A stretch of DNA of 64,000 bases from NCBI RefSeq assembly GCF_014640195.1, contig NZ_BMGM01000001.1, positions 62,001 through 126,000 on the forward strand, in the 5' to 3' direction. The notes beneath the pieces were generated by a model. It made no database searches and was not told where the DNA came from. It saw only the letters and a list, made by a program, of their open reading frames with translations. Source of the stretch: Psychroflexus planctonicus. Lineage in GTDB: Bacteria > Bacteroidota > Bacteroidia > Flavobacteriales > Flavobacteriaceae. The position numbers and the translations under genes are program-made. Positions 20,693 to 29,231 of this stretch are shown piece after piece; positions within the stretch are counted from its first letter, which is position 1; each line of letters begins with the position of its first letter.

Positions 20693-21388
20693 ATGAAAAC
20701 AATAAGAAAAGTGCTTGTATTATTAAGTACGGCTTTAGTGATTAGTAGCTGTACACAAGATGAAATCATTGACAAAAATGTTGCAAGCTTAGAATTTAAT
20801 AATCAAACAATAGAAGTTGATCCAACTGGGAGTGACGTTGTTAATTTAGTATTTTACACTACTTTCACACCTTCATCAGATTTGAATATTCCTATAAGTG
20901 TTGTTGAAACTTCTTTAGATGAGAGCCAATATAGTTTCCCTGAAAATATTACTTTACCTGCGGGAACAAATAAAGGTGAATTTGAAATGACTCTTACAGA
21001 TGTAAGCTTTTTTGGCGAACCTTTCATTACTATGGCTTTCGACGATAATGGTGGCTTAAGAACTGAATTTGTGCTGGAATGTTCAGAACCAAATGTGATA
21101 GTGAACATAGTATTTGATCAATATTCTGAAGAGACTTCATGGGAGATTATAAACGACACTGGAGATGTACTATTCAATAACTCATATGATGCTGGCAGCA
21201 CAAGTACTGAAGAAGGTTTTTGTTTACCATCAGGAGACTATGATTTCTTTATCTATGATGCCTATGGTGATGGGATTTGTTGTGATTTTGGCGAAGGCTC
21301 ATACCAATTAACTTTCGGTGACGGAACAGTAATCGCAGAAGGCGGTCAATTTACAGATTCTGAATCTGTTTCATTTACTATAGAATAA
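20693..21388 (+). CDS. Small lipoprotein of the SusCD operon with a Gly/Cys-rich C-terminal domain
   Basis: I do not recognise a named family for the whole protein. Residues 1-20 are a lipoprotein signal (lipobox VISSC, Cys20). Residues about 35-125 look like a beta-sandwich of the Calx-beta or BACON kind. The C-terminal about 90 residues contain YDAYGDGICCDFGEGSY, a glycine-rich double-cysteine motif seen in secreted bacterial and fungal proteins, often next to proteases. It starts 5 nt after susD and is followed by an intrinsic terminator, so it is the third gene of the susCD operon. A role as an auxiliary surface binding protein is inferred from position only. Confidence 0.75.
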   Translation: MKTIRKVLVLLSTALVISSCTQDEIIDKNVASLEFNNQTIEVDPTGSDVVNLVFYTTFTPSSDLNIPISVVETSLDESQYSFPENITLPAGTNKGEFEMTLTDVSFFGEPFITMAFDDNGGLRTEFVLECSEPNVIVNIVFDQYSEETSWEIINDTGDVLFNNSYDAGSTSTEEGFCLPSGDYDFFIYDAYGDGICCDFGEGSYQLTFGDGTVIAEGGQFTDSESVSFTIE

Positions 21389-21410
21389 AAATATAAATAA
21401 ATTATATTAA

Positions 21411-21440
21411 AACCTGACATCTTAATGTCAGGTTTTTTTA
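21411..21440 (+). terminator. Intrinsic terminator of the susC-susD-lipoprotein operon
   Basis: A perfect 10-bp inverted repeat (AACCTGACAT, loop CTTA, ATGTCAGGTT) is followed by a run of T residues. It lies 23 nt after the lipoprotein stop. Its T tract runs directly into the -7 element of the next gene, so the operon end and the next promoter are fused. Confidence 0.88.
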
Positions 21441-21446
21441 TTTTTG
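21439..21446 (+). promoter_or_regulatory. Putative -7 element of the subtilase gene
   Basis: TATTTTTG matches TANNTTTG and lies 15 nt before the ATG at 21462. It overlaps the end of the preceding terminator. This placement argues against a start at the upstream in-frame GTG (21444), which lies inside the element. No clear -33 partner is seen because the terminator stem occupies that place. Confidence 0.55.
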
Positions 21447-21461
21447 TGTAAAAATAGAGTT

Positions 21462-23348
21462 ATGAAAGAAATAATGAAAATTGTGTTATTCAGTATTTTA
21501 GTCCTTATGGGCGTGCAAATAAATGCGCAGTTAACTAGTGATAGAAACATAAGAGCTGAAATAAAAAGCATTACTAAAGAAAGAATTGAAAGAGTTGAAG
21601 AATACTTGAAAAGTAATGACGCACCTAGAACAAAAACAAAAGGGCATGTTATACAGGTAATTCACGATATCGTTGATGGGAAACCAATTTATAGGTCAAC
21701 AGATAACGCTGGAGCAGCAGACAATACATTTACATCGAGTTTATGGCCAGGTGGAAGTTTGGGTTTAGACCTAGAAGGTGAAAACTTGGTAGTGGGTGTA
21801 TGGGAAGTTGGCGGAATTACGAGAACATCTCATGTAGAATATGCTGATGAATTAGGAAGTAGAGTAATTGTAAAAGATGGTAGCGGAAACCAAACTTTCC
21901 ACTCAACTCACGTTACAGGAACAATAGCCGCAAGCGGATTAAATACTGAATCGAGAGGTATGGCACCAAAATCCATAGTTTGGAATTACAATACTAACAA
22001 TGTTACAAGTGAGATAGCTGACGCTATAGATGAAATAAATTTGCTAATATCAAACCACTCCTACGGAGTTTCAATCGTGCAAGACAATGGAACTTTGCCC
22101 GTGAGTTATATGGGTGCATATAACAATGACGCGAGAACATGGGACTTGATTGCTAATAATAATCCATTTCACTTAGCTGTTTTTTCAGCAGGAAATAATG
22201 GAAACGATCAATATGAAGGTGGTTTAGCACCAAATTTTGATAAACTTACAGGCGAAAAAAACTCGAAAAACAACATGGTAGTTGCTAATGTTAGTAGTGT
22301 TACCTACTTTGGAGATTTAATAATATCGAGCATTAACAACTCAAGTAGCCGAGGCCCGTCGGATGATGGTAGAATAAAACCAGACATTGGCGGAATGGGA
22401 ACAGATATCCTATCTACAGGAAACCAAGCAGACGATGCATACGGAACCGCTACAGGTACATCTATGGCAGGGCCTGGAGTAGCAGGAAGCCTGATTTTAT
22501 TACAAGAATTATTTAATAATGAATACGGACAATTCTTAAAATCTGCAACACTTAAAGCGGTTGCATTAAACACTGCTTCTGATGCTGGAAATGCTGGACC
22601 AGATGCAACTTATGGATGGGGAATATTGAATTCTGAAAAAGCAGCAAATGCTATATTAGATAAAGAAGCTGGTTCATCTGTAGTAAGTGAGCAAAATTTA
22701 TCAGAAGGAGAAACCATTACATTTCAAGTAACAGCAAATGGCGATGAAGCTATTAAAGCGATGATTGTATGGAACGACCCTGCTGGCACAGCCATTAATA
22801 ATACTGAAAATTCTCCAACTCCTGCATTGGTAAATGACTTAGATTTAAGAGTGACTTTAAACCAAGAAACCTTTTTGCCTTGGAAGTTACAATTAAGCGA
22901 TGTTACTGCACCTGCAATAAAAGAAGATAACATTGTTGATAATGTAGAACAAGTAATTGTAGATAACCCAACTGCAGGAACTGTGTATACTGTTGAAATT
23001 TCTCACAAAGGTTCGCTAACCAATAACCAACAAGATGTTAGTGTGGTAGTAACTGGTATTGATTCAACTACATTAAACAATGAAGATTTTGTAAGCGAGT
23101 TTGATTTAAACTATTGGCCAAACCCTGCTGAAAACTACATCAATATTAGCTTTGGTGATAATTTATTAGCAAACGATGGAATCATAAGAATTTATGATTT
23201 AATGGGTAAACTAGTTCATCAAGAAAAAGTCAACAAAAAACAAGACAATAATTTACGAGTTGATGTAAGTAATTTAAATAAAGGTACTTATATTATGAAC
23301 ATAACAACGGGTAATAGCAACTACAATTCAAAATTTATTAAGAAATAA
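21462..23348 (+). CDS. Subtilase-family (S8) secreted protease with T9SS sorting domain; catalytic Asp replaced by Glu
   Basis: The product is a 628-residue secreted subtilisin-like protein. It has a signal peptide (MKEIMKIVLFSILVL to INAQ), a short propeptide-like region, an S8 catalytic domain (about residues 95-400), a beta-sandwich, and a C-terminal T9SS type A domain beginning NYWPNPAENYINISFG and ending NSKFIKK. The His block is FHSTHVTGTIAASG, the oxyanion Asn is in VFSAGNNGND and the Ser block is GTATGTSMAGPG. At the Asp position the sequence reads VVGVWEVGG, so Glu (codon at 21804) stands where VxVxDxG is expected. Activity is therefore uncertain. It is transcribed alone, downstream of the susCD operon. 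Confidence 0.88.
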   Translation: MKEIMKIVLFSILVLMGVQINAQLTSDRNIRAEIKSITKERIERVEEYLKSNDAPRTKTKGHVIQVIHDIVDGKPIYRSTDNAGAADNTFTSSLWPGGSLGLDLEGENLVVGVWEVGGITRTSHVEYADELGSRVIVKDGSGNQTFHSTHVTGTIAASGLNTESRGMAPKSIVWNYNTNNVTSEIADAIDEINLLISNHSYGVSIVQDNGTLPVSYMGAYNNDARTWDLIANNNPFHLAVFSAGNNGNDQYEGGLAPNFDKLTGEKNSKNNMVVANVSSVTYFGDLIISSINNSSSRGPSDDGRIKPDIGGMGTDILSTGNQADDAYGTATGTSMAGPGVAGSLILLQELFNNEYGQFLKSATLKAVALNTASDAGNAGPDATYGWGILNSEKAANAILDKEAGSSVVSEQNLSEGETITFQVTANGDEAIKAMIVWNDPAGTAINNTENSPTPALVNDLDLRVTLNQETFLPWKLQLSDVTAPAIKEDNIVDNVEQVIVDNPTAGTVYTVEISHKGSLTNNQQDVSVVVTGIDSTTLNNEDFVSEFDLNYWPNPAENYINISFGDNLLANDGIIRIYDLMGKLVHQEKVNKKQDNNLRVDVSNLNKGTYIMNITTGNSNYNSKFIKK

Positions 23349-23368
23349 AATATTTCAATAAATAATAG

Positions 23369-23412
23369 CAAACTCCTACTTTCAAATATTTTGGAAATAG
23401 GAGTTTGTTATT
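23369..23412 (+). terminator. Terminator-like hairpin after the subtilase gene
   Basis: CAAACTCCTA pairs with TAGGAGTTTG, extended by an inner TTTC/GAAA stem with one bulged base. The 3' side runs into TTATTTAA, so the T tract is weak. It lies 20 nt after the subtilase stop. Confidence 0.65.
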
Positions 23413-23509
23413 TAATACTGTAAAGCAAGATTAACATAATATGCTTTAATCAACTCGTTAAGAAAATAAATCAGGAGAAAATTTACTGATTCTCAAATTC
23501 GTTATTTTT

Positions 23510-25165
23510 ATGATTCACAAATTAAAAAAATACATATTATCTACTTTAGTGATTCTCATCTGCCAATTTGCAAATGCGCAAAATACGGTTGGAACAACAT
23601 TCGTTACAAGTGATGTATATGATGGGTTTACTTTATTAAATATTGGAACAAATTCCTATTTAATAAACAATTGTGGTGAAGTCATGAATGAATGGAACAG
23701 CGTTTACCCACCAGGCAACGCAGTATACCTTTTGCCTAATGGAAATTTGTTAAGAGCTGGCAGAGTAGAATCAGGCAGTAGCATCTCTATGGGTGGTGCT
23801 GGCGGCATAATAGAACTATTTGATTGGAATGGTAATCTTATTTGGTCTTATCTATACAACGATGAAAATAACAGACAACATCACGATGTATATCCTATGC
23901 CTAACGGAAATGTTTTAATTTTAGCTGCTACCATCATGACAGAAGAAGAAGCGATTGATGCAGGCCGAGATCCAAATTTATTACCCGACAATAGACTCTA
24001 CAATGAACAGATAATTGAAGTAGAACCCATTGGCGCAGCCCAAGCTAATATAGTCTGGGAATGGAACATAAAAGACCATTTAATTCAAGATTTTGACAAT
24101 TCTAAACTCAACTTTGGAAATGTTGCCAATTCTCCTGAAAAGCTAGATATCAATTTCTTAAATGGTGCTAGTGGCTCAGAAAATTGGTTGCACTTTAACT
24201 CTATCCAATATGATGAAGAATTAGATCAAATTGTTATTAGTTGTAGAAACTTGAGTGAAATCTATATTATAGACCACTCTACAACAACGCAAGAAGCAGC
24301 TACTAGCAATGGTGGTACTTATGGAAAAGGTGGTGATTTGTTGTACAGATGGGGAAATCCGCAAGCATATCAACAAGGTACAGCTGAAGATAGAACTCTA
24401 TTCGGACAACATACTCCCTATTTTATAGAGCCAGGATTAGATGATGAAGGCAAAATCATGCTATTCAACAACGGTTTTCAACGTACACCTGAATTTTCGG
24501 AGGTACTAATTTTAACACCTCCCACAAATACACCTGGTTTTTACACTATAGAAAATGAATCAGCTTATGGTCCAGTAAGTGCTGATTATATATATTCGGA
24601 TTTGTCTGAAAATCCATCTCCATTTTATTCGCATATAGTGAGTAGTGCTCAGAGATTACCCAACGGAAACATTCTAATCTGTGAAGGTATATCTGGCAGA
24701 ATATTTGAAATTGATGAAAACGAAAACCTAGTATGGGAATATCAAAACCCAGAAAGTAATTCTAACAATACAGCAGTAAACCAAGGTGAAGAAGCACCTG
24801 GAAATAACTTACTGTTCAGAGCTACTAAATATGCTTCAGATTATCCTGCTTTTACAAATCATGAATTAACACCTGGTGAACCTTTAGAAGGTAATCCGGA
24901 TTTAACTCAATGCAATAATGTTTTGAGTCAACAGGATTTTGAAATAACAGATGTAAACATTTACCCAAATCCAACTTCAGGAACACTGTACATAAAAACT
25001 GATTTTCCAATTGAAGAACTAAATGTTTTTGACCTTAATGGCAAAAAAATGTTGAAACAAAAAATGACAGACCAATTAGATGTGTCTAATTTAGATTCAG
25101 GTATTTATTTTTTAGTTTTAAAAAATGGGTCTAATTACATCACTAAAAAGATTGTAAAAAGATAA
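23510..25165 (+). CDS. Arylsulfotransferase-like (ASST) secreted protein with T9SS sorting domain
   Basis: The 551-residue protein has a signal peptide (residues 1-23, ending FANAQ), a repeated beta-propeller region of the ASST type, and a C-terminal T9SS type A domain (NIYPNPTSGTLYIKTDF to NYITKKIVKR). Propeller repeats are visible as VYLLPNGNLLRAG, VYPMPNGNVLIL and AQRLPNGNILICEG, each giving a pattern like LPNGN. Histidines in HHDVYPMPNG and NWLHFNSIQY are placed like the conserved histidines of ASST enzymes, which move sulfate between phenolic compounds. Sulfotransferase chemistry is inferred from the family only. The gene appears to be transcribed on its own. Confidence 0.8.
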   Translation: MIHKLKKYILSTLVILICQFANAQNTVGTTFVTSDVYDGFTLLNIGTNSYLINNCGEVMNEWNSVYPPGNAVYLLPNGNLLRAGRVESGSSISMGGAGGIIELFDWNGNLIWSYLYNDENNRQHHDVYPMPNGNVLILAATIMTEEEAIDAGRDPNLLPDNRLYNEQIIEVEPIGAAQANIVWEWNIKDHLIQDFDNSKLNFGNVANSPEKLDINFLNGASGSENWLHFNSIQYDEELDQIVISCRNLSEIYIIDHSTTTQEAATSNGGTYGKGGDLLYRWGNPQAYQQGTAEDRTLFGQHTPYFIEPGLDDEGKIMLFNNGFQRTPEFSEVLILTPPTNTPGFYTIENESAYGPVSADYIYSDLSENPSPFYSHIVSSAQRLPNGNILICEGISGRIFEIDENENLVWEYQNPESNSNNTAVNQGEEAPGNNLLFRATKYASDYPAFTNHELTPGEPLEGNPDLTQCNNVLSQQDFEITDVNIYPNPTSGTLYIKTDFPIEELNVFDLNGKKMLKQKMTDQLDVSNLDSGIYFLVLKNGSNYITKKIVKR

Positions 25166-25223
25166 TTTTTATTTACAACACTACTCCTTTTTGGTTTATA
25201 AGTCAATATCCATGTTCATTACC

Positions 25224-25231
25224 TATCTTTG
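25224..25231 (+). promoter_or_regulatory. Putative -7 element of rlmB
   Basis: TATCTTTG fits TANNTTTG and lies 25 nt upstream of the rlmB ATG. The closest TTG is 30 nt further up, too far for a normal spacer, so the assignment is tentative. Confidence 0.45.
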
Positions 25232-25256
25232 CATCTTATTCAGTTGATTTATAACC

Positions 25257-25994
25257 ATGGAAAAAGAAGAAATTATTTACGGTGCACACAGTGTAATTGA
25301 AGCCTTAAAAAGCGAAAAAAGCATTGAGAAAATAATACTAAACAAGGGACAACGTAACGAATTTTACGAGGAAATTACTCAGTTAGCCAAAGAACAACAA
25401 GTTAAAGTTAGTTTTGTACCACAGGTGAAATTTAGAAAATACGAAAATCTAAATCATCAAGAAATCATCGCTTTTACTTCACCAGTAAAATTTGCAGATT
25501 TTGAAACCATAATAGAATCTATTTTAAGTAAAAAAGAAAGTGTTTTGTTTCTAGTCTTAGATGGCGTAACCGATGTAAGAAATTTAGGATCAATTATTAG
25601 AACAGCAGAGTGCACAGGAGTAGATGCTATTATTCTTCCTAAAAACAATTCGGCTGGAGTAAACAAAGACACCGTTAAAACATCAGCAGGAGCAATTTTC
25701 AAAATTCCTATTTGTAAAGTAGATCACGTTCATGATGCATTGTTTTACTTTCAATCTAGTGGCATACAGTTAATTGCTGCAACAGAAAAAACAGATAATT
25801 ACATTTACAATCAGGAAGTAAATGCTAAAGTAGCTTTAGTTATGGGTGATGAAAATAAAGGAATTAGCAATGCTACTTTAAAACAAGTTGATGCTAAAGT
25901 AAAATTACCACTCTTAGGCTCAATTGAATCTTTAAATGTTAGCGTTGCATGTGGAGCAATGCTTTATGAAATAGTGAGAAGAAAAACACAATAA
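25257..25994 (+). CDS. rlmB: 23S rRNA (guanosine-2'-O-)-methyltransferase RlmB-type (SpoU/TrmH family)
   Basis: The 245-residue protein is a SPOUT-class 2'-O-methyltransferase. The N-terminal substrate-binding domain starts with YGAHSVIEALKS. The knotted catalytic domain shows motif 1 LDGVTDVRNLGSIIRTAE, motif 2 LVMGDENKGIS and motif 3 KLPLLGSIESLNVSVACG. RlmB modifies G2251 in the P loop of 23S rRNA using S-adenosylmethionine. Length and N-domain favour RlmB over TrmH, but other SpoU paralogues look similar. It converges on the rhomboid gene with one base between the stops. Confidence 0.88.
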   Translation: MEKEEIIYGAHSVIEALKSEKSIEKIILNKGQRNEFYEEITQLAKEQQVKVSFVPQVKFRKYENLNHQEIIAFTSPVKFADFETIIESILSKKESVLFLVLDGVTDVRNLGSIIRTAECTGVDAIILPKNNSAGVNKDTVKTSAGAIFKIPICKVDHVHDALFYFQSSGIQLIAATEKTDNYIYNQEVNAKVALVMGDENKGISNATLKQVDAKVKLPLLGSIESLNVSVACGAMLYEIVRRKTQ

Positions 25995-25995
25995 T

Positions 25996-26748
25996 CTATT
26001 CCTTTTTATTTTTGGAGAGCTTATATTGAAACTGAACATCTTCAGTGCAATCTACACTAGAATTTGAAGCATCGTCGGCTTCAAGTTGTGAAGCGGTTAT
26101 AAAATTTCCATGCTCATCAAACTGTTGAAGAAATGGGTCGTCTTCTTCTTGAAAATTCTCTTTTTCCCAGTAATATTTTTTTTCTGAGGAAGACGGCACT
26201 TTAAATAAGAAAGCGAGTACAATTCCTATTAAAAGTCCTCCTAAATGTCCTTCCCAAGAAATTCGCTCTTGTTGTGGGAAAATTCCCCAAACCATACTGC
26301 CATATAAAAACACAACAATTAAGGACAAAGCAATTAACCTATAGTTTTTAGACCAAATTCCTTTGAAAAATAAGAAAGATGTAAGCATATAAACTACTCC
26401 ACTTGCACCAATATGGTATGAGTCTCTTCCCATTATCCATGTTAAAATGCCAGCTCCAAGTAAACCCCACCATAAAACTTTATACTTTACAGATGGGTAG
26501 AAATAAAACAAAGCTGCCAATAAAATAAACAAGGGCAAGCTATTGTTGTACAAATGCTCTACACTGGAGTGAATAAAAGGACTAAATAAAACACCTTGCA
26601 AACCACTAAATGTTCTGGGTTTTAGACCATGCGCATTAAAATTGAATCCAAAACGTAATTCTATCCAATACACAATCCAGAGGCTAAAAACAAACAGGAA
26701 AGGAATTAGAATTACCTGAAAAATATTAAAAGTTACCTTGTTTTTCAT
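25996..26748 (-). CDS. Rhomboid-family intramembrane serine protease
   Basis: Rhomboids cut substrates inside the membrane with a Ser-His dyad. The 250-residue protein has about six hydrophobic segments. The serine is in HIGASGVVYML (Ser116, GxSG) and the histidine in WEGHLGGLLIG (His168), with the conserved H-x-x-x-N-like element represented by HSSVEHLYNNSLPLFIL. After the last segment there is an acidic, soluble tail of about 60 residues (EEDDPFLQQFDEHGNF). It is divergent from rarA. Substrates are unknown. Confidence 0.88.
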   Translation of the reverse strand: MKNKVTFNIFQVILIPFLFVFSLWIVYWIELRFGFNFNAHGLKPRTFSGLQGVLFSPFIHSSVEHLYNNSLPLFILLAALFYFYPSVKYKVLWWGLLGAGILTWIMGRDSYHIGASGVVYMLTSFLFFKGIWSKNYRLIALSLIVVFLYGSMVWGIFPQQERISWEGHLGGLLIGIVLAFLFKVPSSSEKKYYWEKENFQEEDDPFLQQFDEHGNFITASQLEADDASNSSVDCTEDVQFQYKLSKNKKE

Positions 26749-26809
26749 AGTTTCTTATAAACAAAAAAAGAGCCAAGCTAAAAGTACAGAAAAATTGTCA
26801 TCATTATTG

Positions 26810-26817
26810 TAATTTTG
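26810..26817 (+). promoter_or_regulatory. Putative -7 element of rarA, very close to the start codon
   Basis: TAATTTTG matches TANNTTTG and ends only 4 nt before the rarA ATG, so the predicted transcript would start at or almost at the start codon. A TTG lies 12 nt upstream, shorter than the usual spacer. Confidence 0.45.
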
Positions 26818-26821
26818 CAAA

Positions 26822-28093
26822 ATGACAGCACCCTTAGCAGAGCGACTCAGACCAAATAATTTAGACGAATACATCGGGCAATCTCACTTAGTTGGAAAGT
26901 CAGGACCAATCCGACAAATCTTAAAATCTGGTTCTGTACCATCCATGCTGTTTTGGGGTCCACCAGGAATTGGGAAAACAAGCTTAGCCAACTTAATTGC
27001 AAAAGAAGCTAACAGACCTTTTTATACGTTGAGTGCTATTAACTCTGGAGTAAAAGATGTTAGAATGGTAATTGATAAAGCCAAACAAAGCGATGGTTTT
27101 TTTCAAAACAAACAACCCTTACTTTTTATAGACGAAATCCATCGTTTTAGCAAATCTCAACAAGATTCGCTTTTAGGAGCGGTAGAAAAAGGCTGGGTAA
27201 TTTTAATTGGTGCAACTACAGAAAACCCAAGTTTTGAAGTAATTCCCGCACTTTTATCGAGATGTCAGGTATACACGCTAAATGAATTCAGCAAAAAAGA
27301 ATTACTCCTGTTACTAGATAAAGCAATTGAAGAAGACACTTTTTTAAAGGAAAAGAAAATTACACTAAAACAAACAGATGCTCTGCTTAAATTAAGCGGT
27401 GGAGATGCTAGAAAACTGCTCAATAACTTTGAATTGGTGGTTAATTCAGATAAATCTGATGAAATCATCATCAACAACAAAAAAGTGGAAGCGGTTGTTC
27501 AGCAAAGATCTGCACGATATGACAAAACGGGTGAACAACATTACGACATTATTTCTGCTTTTATTAAATCTATTCGAGGAAGCGACCCAAACGCTGGTGT
27601 ATATTGGTTGGCAAGAATGATTGAAGGTGGTGAAGATGTAAAATTTATAGCCAGAAGACTTATTATTTTAGCTAGTGAGGACATCGGTTTGGCTAATCCT
27701 ACAGCGCTGGTCATGGCAAATAACACGTTTCAAGCTGTAAATACTGTTGGTTTTCCAGAAGCGAGAATTATTTTGAGCCAATGTGTAATTTATTTAGCAA
27801 CTTCGCCTAAAAGCAATTCTGCTTACATGGCTATTAATAAAGCGCAAGCCTTAGTTAAAGAAACTGGAGATTTAGCCGTTCCTTTAGCTTTGAGAAATGC
27901 TCCTACAAAATTAATGAAAGAATTAGATTATGGCTCAGACTACAAATACGCTCACGATTTTAAACATAATTTTGTTGAAATGGAATTTCTTCCCGATGAA
28001 ATAAAAAACACAAGACTTTTTGCGCCAAGCCAAAATGCAAAAGAACAACAAATTGCAAGTCGTATTCAGCAACTTTGGAAAGGAAAATATTAA
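26822..28093 (+). CDS. rarA: Replication-associated recombination protein A (AAA+ ATPase RarA/MgsA)
   Basis: RarA is a clamp-loader-like AAA+ ATPase that acts at stalled replication forks. The 423-residue product has Walker [14 protein letters not shown] (about residues 44-56), Walker [16 protein letters not shown] (about 99-113), sensor 1 [11 protein letters not shown] and the C-terminal tetramerisation region ([20 protein letters not shown]). The opening [19 protein letters not shown] is typical. It is followed after 2 nt by hemW, suggesting coupling. Confidence 0.95.
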   Translation: MTAPLAERLRPNNLDEYIGQSHLVGKSGPIRQILKSGSVPSMLFWGPPGIGKTSLANLIAKEANRPFYTLSAINSGVKDVRMVIDKAKQSDGFFQNKQPLLFIDEIHRFSKSQQDSLLGAVEKGWVILIGATTENPSFEVIPALLSRCQVYTLNEFSKKELLLLLDKAIEEDTFLKEKKITLKQTDALLKLSGGDARKLLNNFELVVNSDKSDEIIINNKKVEAVVQQRSARYDKTGEQHYDIISAFIKSIRGSDPNAGVYWLARMIEGGEDVKFIARRLIILASEDIGLANPTALVMANNTFQAVNTVGFPEARIILSQCVIYLATSPKSNSAYMAINKAQALVKETGDLAVPLALRNAPTKLMKELDYGSDYKYAHDFKHNFVEMEFLPDEIKNTRLFAPSQNAKEQQIASRIQQLWKGKY

Positions 28094-28095
28094 AT

Positions 28096-29226
28096 ATGGG
28101 AATTTACATTCACATCCCGTTTTGCAAACAAGCTTGCCATTATTGCGACTTCCATTTTTCAACTTCTCTAAAGCACAAAACAAAACTGGTAAATGCAATT
28201 TGTAACGAATTAATACTTCGTAAAAAAGAACTTCATAAACCCATTGAAACCATCTATTTTGGAGGTGGCACTCCTAGCCTACTTTCAAAAGAAGAGTTAA
28301 AACAAATTTTAGACTGTATTTATAATAATTACAATGTCATACAACAGCCTGAAATCACTTTAGAAGCCAATCCAGACGACCTAGAAGAAAGTTATTTAGC
28401 CATGCTAAAAAGCACTTCAATTAACCGATTGAGCATTGGCGTACAATCTTTTTTTGAACGCGATTTAAAATTGATGAATAGAGCACACAATGCCAATGAA
28501 GCATTGAGTTCTATCAACATAGCAAAAAAGTATTTCGATAATATTTCAATAGATTTGATTTATGGCATTCCTGATCAAACAGAAGAAGACTGGATTAAAA
28601 ATTTAGAAAAAGTAATTGAATTAAATATTCCTCATGTTTCCAGTTATGCACTAACTGTAGAGCCAAATACGGCTTTGCATTATTTTATTGAAAAGGAAAT
28701 TATCCCTCCAGTTGATGATGATTTGGCGAAAACCCATTTTGAAATACTTGTTGAATTTTTAAAACAACAAGGCTTCGATCATTATGAATTTTCAAATTTT
28801 GGAAAACCCAACTACTATTCAAAAAATAACACTGCATATTGGACGGGTAAAAATTATTTAGGAATTGGACCTTCAGCTCATAGTTTAGTAGAAAATAAAA
28901 GAAGCTGGAATGTTTCTAATAATAGTAAATACATTAAAAGTATTGAAGAAAATAAACTACCACATGAAGTTGAAGTTCTAGATACAATAGATCAGTACAA
29001 CGAATATGTAATGACAAGACTTAGAACAAAATGGGGAATATCTACAAAAGAAGTTGAGCAGAGATTTGGAGCTAAATTTTTGACTTATTTATTAAATTAT
29101 CTTCCTAAAAAAATAGATGAAGAACTACTCATTAGAGATGGTGATTTTATTAAAATTCATCCCAATGCACTTTTTTTAGCCGATGGTATTGCTTCAGAAT
29201 TATTTATGCTAAAAATGAACAATTAA
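28096..29226 (+). CDS. hemW: Radical SAM heme chaperone HemW (coproporphyrinogen III oxidase-like)
   Basis: HemW is a radical SAM protein that binds heme and delivers it to respiratory proteins; it was long misannotated as oxygen-independent coproporphyrinogen oxidase. With the ATG at 28096 the protein has 376 residues and starts MGIYIHIPFCKQACHYCDFH, giving the iron-sulfur motif CX3CX2C (Cys10, Cys14, Cys17). IYFGGGTPSLL and SIGVQSFFERDLKLMNRAH follow as expected. An upstream in-frame ATG at 28075 exists but lies inside rarA and is less likely. The HemW identity rather than HemN rests on length and on the start directly at the cluster motif. Confidence 0.9.
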   Translation: MGIYIHIPFCKQACHYCDFHFSTSLKHKTKLVNAICNELILRKKELHKPIETIYFGGGTPSLLSKEELKQILDCIYNNYNVIQQPEITLEANPDDLEESYLAMLKSTSINRLSIGVQSFFERDLKLMNRAHNANEALSSINIAKKYFDNISIDLIYGIPDQTEEDWIKNLEKVIELNIPHVSSYALTVEPNTALHYFIEKEIIPPVDDDLAKTHFEILVEFLKQQGFDHYEFSNFGKPNYYSKNNTAYWTGKNYLGIGPSAHSLVENKRSWNVSNNSKYIKSIEENKLPHEVEVLDTIDQYNEYVMTRLRTKWGISTKEVEQRFGAKFLTYLLNYLPKKIDEELLIRDGDFIKIHPNALFLADGIASELFMLKMNN

Positions 29227-29231
29227 AAAAA

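Noticed and set aside
21444-21461. Start of the subtilase at an upstream in-frame GTG
   Set aside because: That codon lies inside the predicted -7 promoter element and the ATG at 21462 gives a proper signal peptide.
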